DNA of 64,000 nt. It comes from Panulirus ornatus. Lineage: Eukaryota > Arthropoda > Malacostraca > Decapoda > Palinuridae. The translations under genes and the position numbers were made by a program. Positions 50,800 to 62,136 of this stretch are shown here, one piece after another. The notes under the pieces were generated by a model. It did no database searches, had not been told where the DNA came from, and was given only the letters and a program-made list of their open reading frames with translations. Within the stretch, counting starts at the first letter, position 1. The number at the start of each line of letters is the position of its first letter. Location of the stretch: positions 21,485,286 to 21,549,285 of the forward strand of contig NC_092238.1 of the NCBI RefSeq assembly GCF_036320965.1. The letters run 5' to 3'.

Positions 50800-53700
50800 T
50801 GTGCTCGTAAGCTTGTGCTATATGTGATGTATGGTCGTAGGTGGGTGCTCTATGAGATTTGTTGTTGTAGGTGGGTGCTGTATGTGATGTAAAGATATAG
50901 GCGTGTGCTGTATGTGATATATGGTCGTACATGGGTTGTGTATGTGATGTATGGTCGTAGGTGGATGTTGCATGTGATGTATAGTTATAGGTGGTTGCTG
51001 TATGTGATGTAAAGTCGCAGGTGAGTGCTGTATGTGATGCACTGTCGTATATGGGTGCTGTATATGATACAATGTCATACGTGGATGCTGTATGTGACGT
51101 GTGATGGTAGTTCGGTGATGTATGTGAGATATGTTTGTAGGTGGGTGCTGTGTGTAATGTATGGTCGTAGGTGCGTGTCGTGTATGATATATGGTCGTAG
51201 GTGGGTGCTGGATGTGATTTACGTTTGTAGGCGGGTGCTCTATGTGATGTGTGGTCGTAGATGGGTGCTCTAAGTGGTATATGGTCATAGGTAGGTGCTG
51301 TATATGGTGTATGGTCGTAGGTAGGTTCTGCATGTGATGTATGGTCGTAGGTGGGTGCTGTATGTGATGTGAGGTTGTAGGTGGGTGCTGTATGTGATGT
51401 ATGGTCGTAGGTAGGTGCTGTATATGATGTGTGGTCAGAGGTGTGTTGTGTATGTGATATAGGTTTGTAGGTGGGTGCTGTATGTGATATATTGTTGTAG
51501 GTGGATGCTGTTTGTGATATATGTACGTAGGTGGGTGCTGTATGTGATATATGGTCGTAGGTAGGTTCTGCATGTGATGTAAGTTCGTCATTGGATGCTG
51601 TATGTAATGTATGTTCGTATGTGGGTGCTGTATGTGATGTATGGTCGTAGTTGGGTGCTCTATGTGATTTATTGTTGTAAGTGGGTGCTGTATGTGATGT
51701 AAGGTCGCAGGTAAGTGCTGTATGTGATGTACGGTCGTCAGTGGGTGCTATATGTAATGTAAGTTTGCAGGTTGGTGCTATAGATGATGTATGGTCGTAG
51801 GTGTGTGCTGTATGTGGTGTATGGTCGTAGTTGGGTGCTGTATGTGATATATGGTTGTAGGTGGGTGCTGTATGTGATATATGGTCGTAGGTGAGTGCTG
51901 TATGTAATGTATGTTCGTATTTGGGTGCTGTATGTAATGTAAGTTCGAATGTGGGTGCTGTATGTGATGTATGGTCGTAATTGGTTGCTATATGTGATGT
52001 ATGGTCGTAGATTGCTACAGTGTGTGATGTAAGGTTGTAGTTGGGTGGTGTATGTAATGTATAGTCGTAGTTGGGTGCCCTATGTGACATTGGGTAGTAG
52101 GTGGGTGTTGTGTGTGATACATCGTCTTAGAAGGGTGCTATATGTGATCTATGCTCGTACGTGTGTGCTATATGTGATGCATGGTCGTAGGTGGGTCTTC
52201 AATGTGATTTATTGTCGTGGGTGGGTGCTGTATGTGATGTAAGGTTTCAGGTGAGTGCTGTATGTGATGTACGGTCGTATATGGGTGCTTCATATGTGAT
52301 ATAATGTCGTATGTGGATGTTGTATGTAACGTGTGGTAGTAGTTCGGTGCTGTATGTGATATATGTTTGTAGGTTGGTTCTGTGTGTAATGTATGGTCGT
52401 AGGAGGGTTTTGTATGTGATATGTGGTCGTAGGTGGGTGCTGCATGTGATTTGCGTTTGTAGGTGGGCGATGTGTGGTCGTAGATGGGTGCTCTAAGTGA
52501 TGTATGGTCGTAGGTAGGCGCTGTATATGATGTATGGTCGTAGCTAGGCTCTGCATATGATGTATGGTCGCAGGTGGGTGCTGTATGTCGTGTGAGGTTC
52601 TAGGTGGGTGCTGTATGTGATGTATGGTCGTAGGTAGGTGCTGTATATGATGTATGGTCGGAGGTGGGTGCTGTATGTGATATAAGTTTGCAGATGGGTG
52701 CTGCATGTAATGTATTGTTGTAGGTGGGTGCTGTACGTGATGTATGGTCGTAGGTAGGTGCTGTATGTAATGTATAGTCGTAGGTGGATGTTGTATGTGA
52801 TACGTGTACGTAGGTGGGTGCTGTATGTGATGTATGGTCGTAGGTGGATGTTGTATGTTTTATGTGGGTGCTGTATTTGATGCATGGTAGTAGGCAGGTT
52901 CTGCAAGTGATGTATGGTCATCAGTGGGTGCTGTATGTGATGAAAGGTTGTAGGTGGGTGCTGTTTTTGATGTATGGTCATAGTTGGGTGCTGTCTGTGA
53001 TATATGGTTGTAGGTGGGTGCTGTATGTGATACATGGTCGTAGGTGGGTGCTGTATGTAATGTATGTTCGTATGTGGGTGCTGTATGTAATGGATGTTCG
53101 TATGTGGGTGATGTATGTGATGCATGGTCGTAACTGGGTGCTGTATGTGATGTATGGTCGTAGTTTCCTAAAGTGTGTCATGTAAAGTTGTAGGTGGGTG
53201 CTGTATGTGATATATGGTTGTAGGTGTGTGCTATATGTAATGTATAGTCATAGGTGGGTGCCCTAAGTGATGCAGGTTTGTAGGTGGGTGTTGTGTGTGA
53301 TATATGTTCGTAGAAGTGTGCTGTTTGTGATATATGCTCTTACGTGTGTGCTATATGTGATGTATGGTCGTTGGGAGGTGCTTTATTTGATTTATTTTCG
53401 TAGGTGGGTGCTGTATGTGATGTAAGGTCGTAGGTGAGTGCTGTATGTGATGTACGGTCGTACATGGGTGCTGTCTGAGATATAATGTCGTATGTGGATG
53501 CTGTATGTGACGTGTGGTAGTAGGTCGGTACTATATGTGATATATGTTTGTAGGTTGGTTCTGTGTGTAATTTATGGTCGTAGGTGGGTTTTGTATGTGA
53601 TATACGGTCGTAGGTGAGTGCTGCATGTTATTTACGTTTGTAGGTGGGTACTGTATGTGATGTGTGTCGTAGATGGGTGCTCTAGGTGATTTATGGTCGT

Positions 53701-54400
53701 AGGTAGGCACTGTGTATGATGCATGGTTGTAGGTAGGCTCTGCATATGATGTATGGTCGCAGGTGGGTGCTGTATATCATGTGAGGTTCTAGGTGGGTGC
53801 TGCATGTGATGTATGGTCGTAGGTAGGTGCTGTATATGATGTATGGTCGGAGGTGGGTGCTGTATGTGATATACGTTTGTAGGTGGGTGCTGTATGTAAT
53901 GTATTGTTGTAGGTGGGTGTTGTATGTGATGTATGGTCGTAGGTGGGTGCTGTATGTGATGTATGGTCGTCGGTGGATTCTGTATGTGATATGTGAACGT
54001 AGGTGGGTGCTGTATGTGATGTATGGTCGTAGGTAGGTTCTGCAAGTGATGTATAGTCATCAGTGCGTGCTGTATGTATTGTAAGGTTGTAGATGGGTGC
54101 TGTATGTGATGTATGGTCGAAGGTGGGTGCTGTATGTGATATATGGTTGTAGGTGGGTGCTGTATGTGATATATGGTTGTAGTTGGGTGCTGCATGTGAC
54201 ATATGGTCGTAGGTGGTTGCTGTATGTAATGTATGTTCGTAATTGGGTGCTGTATGTGATGCATGGTCGTAATTGGGTGCTGTATGTGATGTATGATCGT
54301 AGGTTGCTGCTGTATGTGATGCATGGTCGCAGGTGGGTGTTGTGTGTGATGTATGGTCGTAGGTGGGTGCTGCATGTGATGTAAGGTTGTAGGTGGGTGC
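50800..54400. repeat. Triple about 1.2-kb higher-order unit at the right end of the 30-bp array
   Basis: A marker reading GTGGATGCTGTATGTGACGTG followed by a GGTAGTA-TCGG monomer recurs at about 51081, 52313 and 53494 (intervals 1232 and 1181). Flanking monomers keep the same order in all three copies, including a TTTGTAGGTTGGTTCTG monomer. This unit differs from the 600-bp unit of the left half. Confidence 0.75.
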
Positions 54401-54697
54401 TGTATGTGATGTATGGTCGTAGGTGGATTCTGTATATGATATGTGAACGTAGGTGGGTGCTGTATGTAATGTATGGTCGTAGGTAGCTGCAGTGTGTGAT
54501 TAAAGGTTGTAGGTGGGTGCTGTATGTGATGTATGGTGGTAGGTGGGTGCTGTATGTGATGTATAGTCGTAGGTGGGTGCCCTATGTGATGTAGGTTTGT
54601 AGGTGGGTGTTGTGTGTGATGTATGGCTGTAGGTGGGTGCTGCATGTGACGTAAGGTTGTAGGTGGGTGCTGTATGTGATGTATGGTCGTAGGTAGG

Positions 54698-54797
54698 NNN
54701 NNNNNNNNNNNNNNNNNNNNNNNNNNNNNNNNNNNNNNNNNNNNNNNNNNNNNNNNNNNNNNNNNNNNNNNNNNNNNNNNNNNNNNNNNNNNNNNNN
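54698..54797. other. Assembly gap of exactly 100 N
   Basis: A run of 100 N interrupts the 30-bp satellite on its left from LINE copy 3 on its right. A round 100 is the usual placeholder for a gap of unknown size, so the real right end of the satellite, and whether the two flanks are truly adjacent, are unknown. Confidence 0.98.
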
Positions 54798-56249
54798 CTG
54801 CCTTTATTTCATTCCCATCGCACATTCGCCACACATGGAAAAACATCTCCCTCTCCCCCCTCATTTTGCGAGGTAGCGGCTAGTAAAAGACAACAAGGCC
54901 CCATTCGTTTCACAAAAACTCATTCTCTAGCTGTCATGCAATAATGCCCGAAACCACATCTCCCTTTCCACATCAGGCCCACACCCAACTTTTCATGGTT
55001 TACCCCTGACGCTTCTCCCGGCCCTGATTCAATCCACTGACAGACGTCGACCCCGGTATACCACATCGATCCAATTCCACTCTTTTCCTGCCCGCCTTTC
55101 ACCCTCCTGCATGTTCAGGCCCCGATCACTCAAAATCTTTTTCACTCCCATCTTTCCCCACCTAAGATTTGGATCTTGCACTTCACGTTCCTTCCGCCTC
55201 GACTCATATAATCCTCTTGGTCAATCTTTCCTCACCTCTTCTCTCCATGTGCCCAAACCATTCCAAAACCAACCCTCTTCTTGCTGCTCTCTCCAACAAC
55301 CACGCTTGCTATTCCACACACTCTCTTACCCTTACAATACTAACTCGATCAACACCACCTCACAACCACATAATTGTCCTCAAACATCTCCTACCATCAC
55401 AACCACCTCCTTCGCACTACTCTATCCATAGCCCACGCCTCGCAACCATAACAACATTGTTGGAACCACTATTCCTTCAAACATACCCATGTTTTGTTTT
55501 CCGAGATAAGTGTTCTCGACTTCTCCACATTTCTTCAAGCTCCCCAGGTTTTCCGCCCCCCTAAAACCCACCCTAATGAACCACTTCCGCTTCCATGGTT
55601 CCAAGCGCTGCCATATCACTCCCAAGATATCTAAAATCTTTACTTCTTCCAGTTTTTCTCCATTCAAACTTACCTCCCCATTGACTTGGACCCTCAACCC
55701 TACTGTACCTAATAAACCTTGCTTCTTATTCACATTTACTATTAACTTTCTTCTTTTCATACACTTACCAAACTCAGTCACTAGCTTCTACAGTTTCTCA
55801 CATGAATCAGCCAACAGCGCTGTATCATCATCGAACAACAACTCACTCATTCCCACGCTCCCTGATCCACAACACTGCATACTTGCCCCTCTTTCCAAAA
55901 CCTTGCATTCACCACCCTAACAACCCCATCCATAAACAAATTAAACAACCATGGAGACTTCACACACCTCCGCAAACCTAACATTCACTGAGAACCAATC
56001 ACCTTCCTCTCTACCTACATGTACACATGCCTTACATATACATCCACGATAAAAACTTTTCACTGCTTCTAACTACTTGCCTCCCACCCATATATTCTTA
56101 ATACCTTCCACAGAAGCATCTCTATCAAACCTAATCGATATGCCCATCTCCAATCCTAATTGCTACATACAAATCCCTTTGCTTCTCTAGGTATTTCTCA
56201 CATACATTTCTTCAAAGCAAACACCTGATCACGACATCCTCTACCACTT
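54798..56249 (-). mobile_element. LINE copy 3, degraded fragment
   Basis: The sequence follows copy 1 from its 3' tail (CTGCCTTTATTTCATTCCC) through the C-terminal region to the CTACCACTTC segment before reverse transcriptase motif A. The best open frame (55422-55781, minus) contains MTEFGKCMKRRKL, related to VTEFGKVCERRKL of copy 1, and GMFEGIVVPTML. Many one-base gains and losses relative to copies 1 and 2 destroy the frame. It starts at the gap and ends in a fold-back at 56250. Confidence 0.8.
55422..55781 (-). pseudogene. Reverse transcriptase remnant in LINE copy 3
   Basis: About 119 codons remain open, spanning the region just after reverse transcriptase motif C to the GIVVPTML segment. 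The catalytic FADD sequence lies just outside the frame: the DNA at about 55820-55850 corresponds to it but reads as shifted. Within the frame, several stretches diverge from copies 1 and 2 because of local frame changes. It is not functional. Confidence 0.65.
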
Positions 56250-56331
56250 CTTAAACCTTACTGAAGTGGTAGGGGATTTGTGGATCGGTGTTTGCTTAAA
56301 AAAAGTATGTAGAAATACTTAGAAAAGCAAA
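56178..56331. repeat. Short inverted duplication (fold-back) at the end of LINE copy 3
   Basis: The left arm 56178-56249 and right arm 56264-56331 are imperfect reverse complements around a 14-base loop. The left arm reads CTACCACTT at its end and the right arm AAGTGGTAG at its start. Similarity continues out to TTTGCTT / AAGCAAA. Both arms are the same LINE segment. Beyond 56331 the right side switches to TA repeats, while the left side continues as LINE. Confidence 0.8.
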
Positions 56332-56338
56332 AATATAT

Positions 56339-56387
<49 letters not shown>

Positions 56388-56398
56388 TCTAATATATT

Positions 56399-56445
<47 letters not shown>
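56332..56445. repeat. (TA)n microsatellite, interrupted
   Basis: Two TA tracts (about 56341-56380 and 56403-56443) are joined by a degenerate stretch. The tract follows the fold-back arm and leads into GT repeats. Confidence 0.9.
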
Positions 56446-56446
<1 letters not shown>

Positions 56447-56587
56447 TGGTGTGTGTGTGAGTGTTTATGTGTTTGTGTGTGAGGTCGTGTCGTGTGTGTG
56501 TGTGTGTGTGGTGTGTGTGTGTGTGTGTGAGTGTGTGATGTGTGTTTGTGTGAGTGTTGTTGGTGAGTGGGTGAATGTGTGGTGTGT

Positions 56588-56620
<33 letters not shown>
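56446..56620. repeat. (GT)n-rich microsatellite
   Basis: An imperfect GT-rich tract with interruptions such as GAGTG, TTTGTG and GGTGTG, ending in a clean GT run near 56590-56620. Open frames across it are low-complexity translations. Confidence 0.9.
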
Positions 56621-56621
<1 letters not shown>

Positions 56622-56858
56622 GTCAACTCTTTAGGATCGCAGCTTGTTGTCTTCTTACATCATACATCGTTATCATTCTCTTTTGGAGTTTTTGGAACTT
56701 TACGTTAAAGTTGAGGCGACTTTCGCGGGCATTCAGCATATTAGCGACGGGACCCACACAGAGAGGCTTCCATCTTCCCGCACTAGCACGTCATGGTGAG
56801 GAGGCCAGGAAACCACCGACACCACTAAATACACTGCCTCCATAAATCTGTGAGATAT
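56621..56858. other. Short non-repetitive segment
   Basis: About 240 bases of mixed-composition sequence lie between the GT repeat and the 19-bp satellite. It includes CGCGGGCATTCAGCATATT and AGGAGGCCAGGAAACCACCG. No motif, RNA gene or similarity to the LINE was recognised. It is the only unique-looking anchor in the right fifth of the window. Confidence 0.5.
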
Positions 56859-59800
56859 ACAACACTTTACTATACAAGGTACACACCCACCCACCTTACT
56901 ACACATACGACACCTTACTAGCACATATCCCACTTTACTACACATATCACACCTTACTACACATAGCACACCTCTACTACAATCTACCACACCTTACTAC
57001 ACATACACATCCTTACTACACTTATCCCACTTTAACTACACATACACTCCATACTACACATACCACACCGTACTACACCTACCACAACTTACTACACATA
57101 ACACACCTTACTACACATATCCCACTTTACAATACACACCAACACTTTACTACACATACCACACCGTACTACACTACCACAAACTTACTACACATTAACC
57201 ACACCTTACTATGCATATCCCACTTTACTACACGACACCACACCTTACTACACAACCACGCCTTACTACACATAACCCACCTACGACACATCCCTCACCT
57301 TACTAATACATAACACACCTTAATACACATACCGCACCTAACTACACATACCACATCTTACTTCACAAACCACACTTTACTAACACATACCACACATTAC
57401 TGCACATACCATAACCCTGCTACACATACACACACTTTACTACACATACCACACCTTACTACACATTTCCCACCTTACTACAATATCCCACTTTACTACA
57501 CATATCCCACCCTACTACAGATACCACACCTAACTACACATATCCCACATTACTACACAAAACACACCTTACTACACATACACACCTACTACACATACAA
57601 CACCTTACTACACCAGACCACAACTTACTACACATATCCCACTTTCCTACAAACACACCACACCATACTACACATATCCCACTTACTACACATGCCACAC
57701 CTATATAACACATACCACACCTTACTACACATACCACAACTATAATAAACATGCTACACTAACTACAACATACCACACATTACTACACATACCAAACCTT
57801 ACTAACACATACCACACCTTACTACATCATACACACTATAATAAACATGCAACACGTTTACTACACAACACAACCTACTACACATACCACACCTTACTAA
57901 CATACCACACCTTACTACACATAACCACCCTTTAATAAACATACTACACGTTACTGCACATACCACAACCTTACTACACATACCACACATTACTACACAC
58001 ACACCACACCTAACTAACACAACCACAACCTTAATACACATAACCACACCGTACTACACATACCACACCTTACTGCACATATTCTCGCATTACTACACAT
58101 ACCACAACTCACTACATAAGCCAAACACCTTACCGCACATACCACACTTACAACACATATCCCATTTTGGTGCACAACCACACGCTTTCTACTCAAATAA
58201 AAACACCTTACAACACAAAAAAAAGAACCACAACCTTAATACACATACCACAACTCACTACAAATATGCCACACCTACCGCACATACCACACTAACAACA
58301 CATATCCCATTTTGGTGCACACCAACACCTTTCCTACTCATAAAAACCACCTAACTACACACACCACACCTTACTATACATACCAAGACCACTCACTACA
58401 CATGCAGCACCTTACTACACATACTACACCTTACTACACATACCGCAACTTAGTGCACATACGGCCACCTTACTGACGTACCACTCCTTACTACACATAC
58501 CAATAATAGGGGGGGGGGGGGGGGGGTGGGGGGGAAAAAAAATTTTATTATATATATATATATAAAAAAAAATAAAAAAACTCTTGCTACACATAACAAC
58601 ATCTTACTACACATACCACAACCTTGCTGCACATAAACACACCTCACTACACATACCACAACTTACTAAACTACAGAACATCACTACACACTACCACACC
58701 TTACTACACATACATCTCACTACACATGTCACACCTTAACTACATATACCCTACCTACTGCACATATCCCCCCTACTACAACATAGCATATCTCACTTAC
58801 ACACACAACACCTTACTACAGATACCACACCACACTACTTATATCCCACCTTACTACACAAATCACACCTTACTACACAATCACACTTTGCTACATATAT
58901 CCTACCTTACTACATATACCACAACCTTACTACACATCACTCTTACTACACATACCACACCTTACCACACATACCACACCTTAATGCATTACCACATCTT
59001 CTACACATACGACACCATACTACAAATACCACCCTTACTGCACATACCACATTTACTACACTTACCACACCTTACTACACATCCCAACACCTTACTACAA
59101 CATACCACACTTGCTACCATACCACAACTCACTACATTTCCACACCTTACTACACATACAAAACCATCGCTACACATACCATCACCTTACTACACATACC
59201 AATTCTCCTTACCAACATATCCCACCTTACTACATATTACCTACCTTACTGCACATATCTCTCTTACCGCTAACATACCCTATCTTCACAACACCACACC
59301 ACACATACCTTTTACACATACCACACCTCATACATATATCCCAACCTGTACTCAACATATCACACTCTTACTACACATACCGCCACTTGCTACATATTAT
59401 CCTACCTTACTACATTACTACACTACCTTACTACAATCACATCTAACTTACACATACCACACCTCTACTACACTAACCACACCTTACAACATCATACCAA
59501 ATTTTACGATATATAAAAACACCTTACTTAAATACCAGACCTTACTACACATACACAATCTTACTTCAACATACCACACTCTACTACACTACACAAACCT
59601 TAATACCATACCCACCTTACTGCAAAATTCACATATTACTACATATACCACAACTTACTCCAGATCCCACACTTTAAAACCCAGCTAAAACCATACAACG
59701 CATGCCAAAACCTTAAAAAAATTTCCCCCAAAAAAACCTTTTACTATACATACCCCCCCTTATTTAAACCCTTAAACCACTTAACACATATTACAACATT

Positions 59801-60564
59801 ACTAAAACATCCCAAACCCCAGATTGTTTTTCAAAACCGCTTTTTTTATTATACCCTATAATCCTTTCCCCAAACATTTTTCTACCATAGCGCACCTTAT
59901 TGAAACTTTACCGTACCCAAATACATATATCGTAAATTATTGTACAAAATGCCCCTTATTATATTCCCCACATCTTACTTTTAGCTACCACCCTTTTAAA
60001 ATTTCAAATCCCAGATTTTACCCCAAAACTCTACCCCTTTTACTGAAATACCACAACTTACAAAACACATATCATTTTTTCTTAAAAACACTTTCCCCAC
60101 CCCTTTAAACAAAAAAATGCCACACTTAATGAAACACACCACATTTTATATTTTTACCAAACCTTACAAACACAAAATCACATTTAACTGAACAAAACCA
60201 CATTTTAAAATTCCCCAAAACCACCCCTTTTACTACACATACCACACCTTACTGCAATAACCACAACTTACAAACACTTTCCCATTTTACTACCAAAACC
60301 TTTTTTACTACACATACCAAAACCCCTTACTACACAAAAACACACGTTACTTAAAAATTCCCCCAATTAATTTCACACACCCATCTTAAACTCCTACCAA
60401 AACCTTACTACAAAAAACCCACACCTTATGAACTTTCCCAAACAACTTATTTACACATACCAACCTTACTCCACATACACACTTACTTAAACATATCACA
60501 CTTAACTGCACACACTAAACTTATTACATATCCCACCCCTTTAACCACACATATCCCACCGTAA
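56859..60564. repeat. 19-bp CA-rich satellite, forward orientation
   Basis: The monomer is 19 bases, ACCACACCTTACTACACAT. About 190 copies are present with heavy indels. The same satellite in reverse complement fills 62922-64000. Because 19 is not a multiple of three, translation cycles through all frames, which explains the 354-codon frame at 58624-59688 ([16 protein letters not shown] peptide). From about 59650 rightward the array becomes increasingly corrupted by A, T and C runs. Confidence 0.93.
58507..58582. other. Homopolymer/TA intrusion inside the 19-bp satellite
   Basis: A run of about 19 G, then T, seven G, eight A, a TA tract and further A runs breaks the satellite for about 75 bases, after which the array resumes. 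There is no sign of a mobile element. It resembles low-quality consensus. Confidence 0.6.
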
Positions 60565-60779
60565 ATATATATATTTATTATTTATATAATAAAATAAAAT
60601 TTTATAATATTTTTTATATATTATATTATATAAATTTTTATATATATATATATTTTTTAATTATATATATATATTTAAATAAAAATATTTTTTAATATAT
60701 ATATAAAATAAAAATTTAAAAATTTATATAAATATATATAAATAAAATTTTATATTTTTTATATAAATAAATATTTTTT
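60564..60779. repeat. Degraded TA tract (mirror of 62706-62921)
   Basis: An AT-only stretch that is irregular, with AAAA and TTTT runs instead of clean TA. It sits at exactly the mirror position of the clean TA tract at 62706-62921 about a centre near 61745, so it is best read as a corrupted copy of that tract. Confidence 0.75.
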
Positions 60780-61195
60780 CATTGTCTCGGCGTTGGGAGG
60801 TAAACGAAAGGGAATCAGAAAAAAAAATGGCCCCCCCAAAAAACACATTTTTAAAACATATACTCCACACTTGAAACATATCTTGCCTATTATTTCAACG
60901 CATACATAACATATAACACAATATGCCCATTTTATCCACATGTATGTAATTCTATTTGCTCCCTTGATTCTTTCCCCGTAAATTTCCCCCCCCACACATT
61001 TTTGTTTAAACCCCCCCCCCCTGCATGAAACGCGAGGTACCCCTGGGAAAAACAAAAAAGGGCCACATCCGTTCACATTCTTTCTTTTAGGTGTCATGTA
61101 AAAAGAAACCGAAACCCAAACACCCCCTTTTTCCAATCCGGGACGCCCAAATTTTTCCCTGGTTTCCCCCGACGCTTCACTTTCCTTGGTTAATT
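60780..61195 (-). mobile_element. Corrupted inverted copy of LINE copy 4 tail
   Basis: Despite many homopolymer errors this matches the reverse complement of 62300-62705 in order: GTCTCGGCGTT (60784), ATTTCAACGC (60892), CATGTATGTAATTC (about 60940), CTGCATGAAACGCGAGGTA (61021) and GACGCTTCAC (61171). The unusual CTCGGCGTT form, where copies 1-3 have CGCGTTAGC or CACGTTAGC, is shared only with the right arm. The two are therefore the same locus rather than independent insertions. Confidence 0.85.
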
Positions 61196-61943
61196 TAAAA
61201 AAACCCCCCCCAAAAAAAAAAAACCTTTCCTTCCCCCCCCCATTTTTCCCCCCCCCCTTTTTTTTTTTTCCCCTCAAAAATTTCCCTTTCCCCCCCCCTT
61301 TCCCCTTTATCCCCTTTTTCCCCCCCCCATTCCCCCCCCCAAAACCCCATTTCCCCCAAACCCTTTTTTCCCCCCCCCCAAAAATTTTTTTTTTTAAAAA
61401 AAATCTTTTTTTAAAAAAATTTTTTAAAACCCCCCCCCAAAAAAAAAAAAAGGGGGGAAAAAAAGGGGGGGAAAAAAAATTTTTTGGGGGGGAAAAAAAG
61501 GGGTTTTAAAACCCCCCCCTTTTTTTTCCCCCCCCCAAAAAGGGTTTGGTTTTTTTTTTTCCCCCCCCCTTTTTTTTCCCCTTAATTTTTTAAAAAAAAA
61601 TTTTTCTTTTTAAAAAGGGGGGGCCCAAAAAAAATTTTTAAAAAAATTTTTTTTTTTCCCCTTTTTAAAAGGGGCCCCTTTTTCCCCCCCAAAATTTTTT
61701 TTTTGGGGGAAAAAGACCCTTTGGGGCCCCCAAAAAAAAAAATTTTTTTTTTCCCCCCAAAAAATTTTTTTTAAAATTTTTTTTTTTATAAAAATTTTTT
61801 AAAAAAATTTTTTAATTTTTTTTTTTTTTTTTTTTTTTTTTTTCGTTTCCCCCCCGAGGAAAAAAAAAAATTTTTAAAAAAAAAAAAAAATTTTTTTTTT
61901 TTTTTAAAAAAAAATATAATTTTTTAAATTTTTTTTTAAAAAA

Positions 61944-61976
<33 letters not shown>

Positions 61977-62104
61977 TTTAAAAAAAATTTTTTTCCCTTT
62001 TTTTTTCCCTTTTTTAAGGGGGGGAAAAAAATTTTTTAAATTTTTTTTTGGGGGGGGTTTTTTTTTCCCCCCCCTTTAAAATTTTTTTTTTTTTTTTTGT
62101 TTTT

Positions 62105-62132
<28 letters not shown>
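61196..62132. other. Homopolymer noise at the palindrome centre
   Basis: About 940 bases consist almost wholly of runs of A, T, C or G of 4-20 bases. Natural DNA of this length with every base in runs is implausible. The mirror centre predicted from flanking anchors (about 61745) lies in the middle of it. Open frames here (61186-61509 plus; the 5' part of 62014-62397 minus) are meaningless poly-Pro, poly-Phe or poly-Lys strings. Confidence 0.8.

Positions 62133-62136
<4 letters not shown>

Larger units (their letters stand above)
15097..54697. repeat. 30-bp satellite array, about 39.6 kb (about 1,320 monomers)
   Basis: The monomer is 30 bases, with core GTGGGTGCTGTATGTGATG followed by TATGGTCGTAG. 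The plus-strand consensus has about 13 G, 11 T, 4 A and 2 C. Common variant classes replace TATGGTCG with TAAGGTTG or TAAGTTTG. The array begins near ATATGGTGGGCGTTG and is cut on the right by a gap, so its true length is unknown. Because 30 is a multiple of three, the consensus stays open in all three minus-strand frames (TTIHHIQHPP, TYDHTSHTAP, LRPYITYSTH) and one plus frame (GRRWVLYVMY). This explains the many long frames. No host gene is seen inside. Confidence 0.97.

Noticed and set aside
6153..54697. Common origin of the 34-bp and 30-bp satellites
   Set aside because: Both contain GTGATGT on one strand and have similar lengths, but the remaining bases do not align beyond what composition would give.
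53632..54864. 410-codon minus-strand frame spanning the gap
   Set aside because: The frame runs through 100 N and joins LINE tail with satellite, so it is not a real coding sequence.
58624..59688. 354-codon plus-strand open frame
   Set aside because: It is a translation of the indel-rich 19-bp CA satellite (Thr/Tyr/His/Leu/Pro only). The peptide pattern rotates through the repeat and has no domain.
61186..61509. Poly-Pro/Phe/Lys frame in the homopolymer region, and 62014-62397 minus
   Set aside because: They come from base-calling noise at the palindrome centre. The second also reads a LINE tail antisense.
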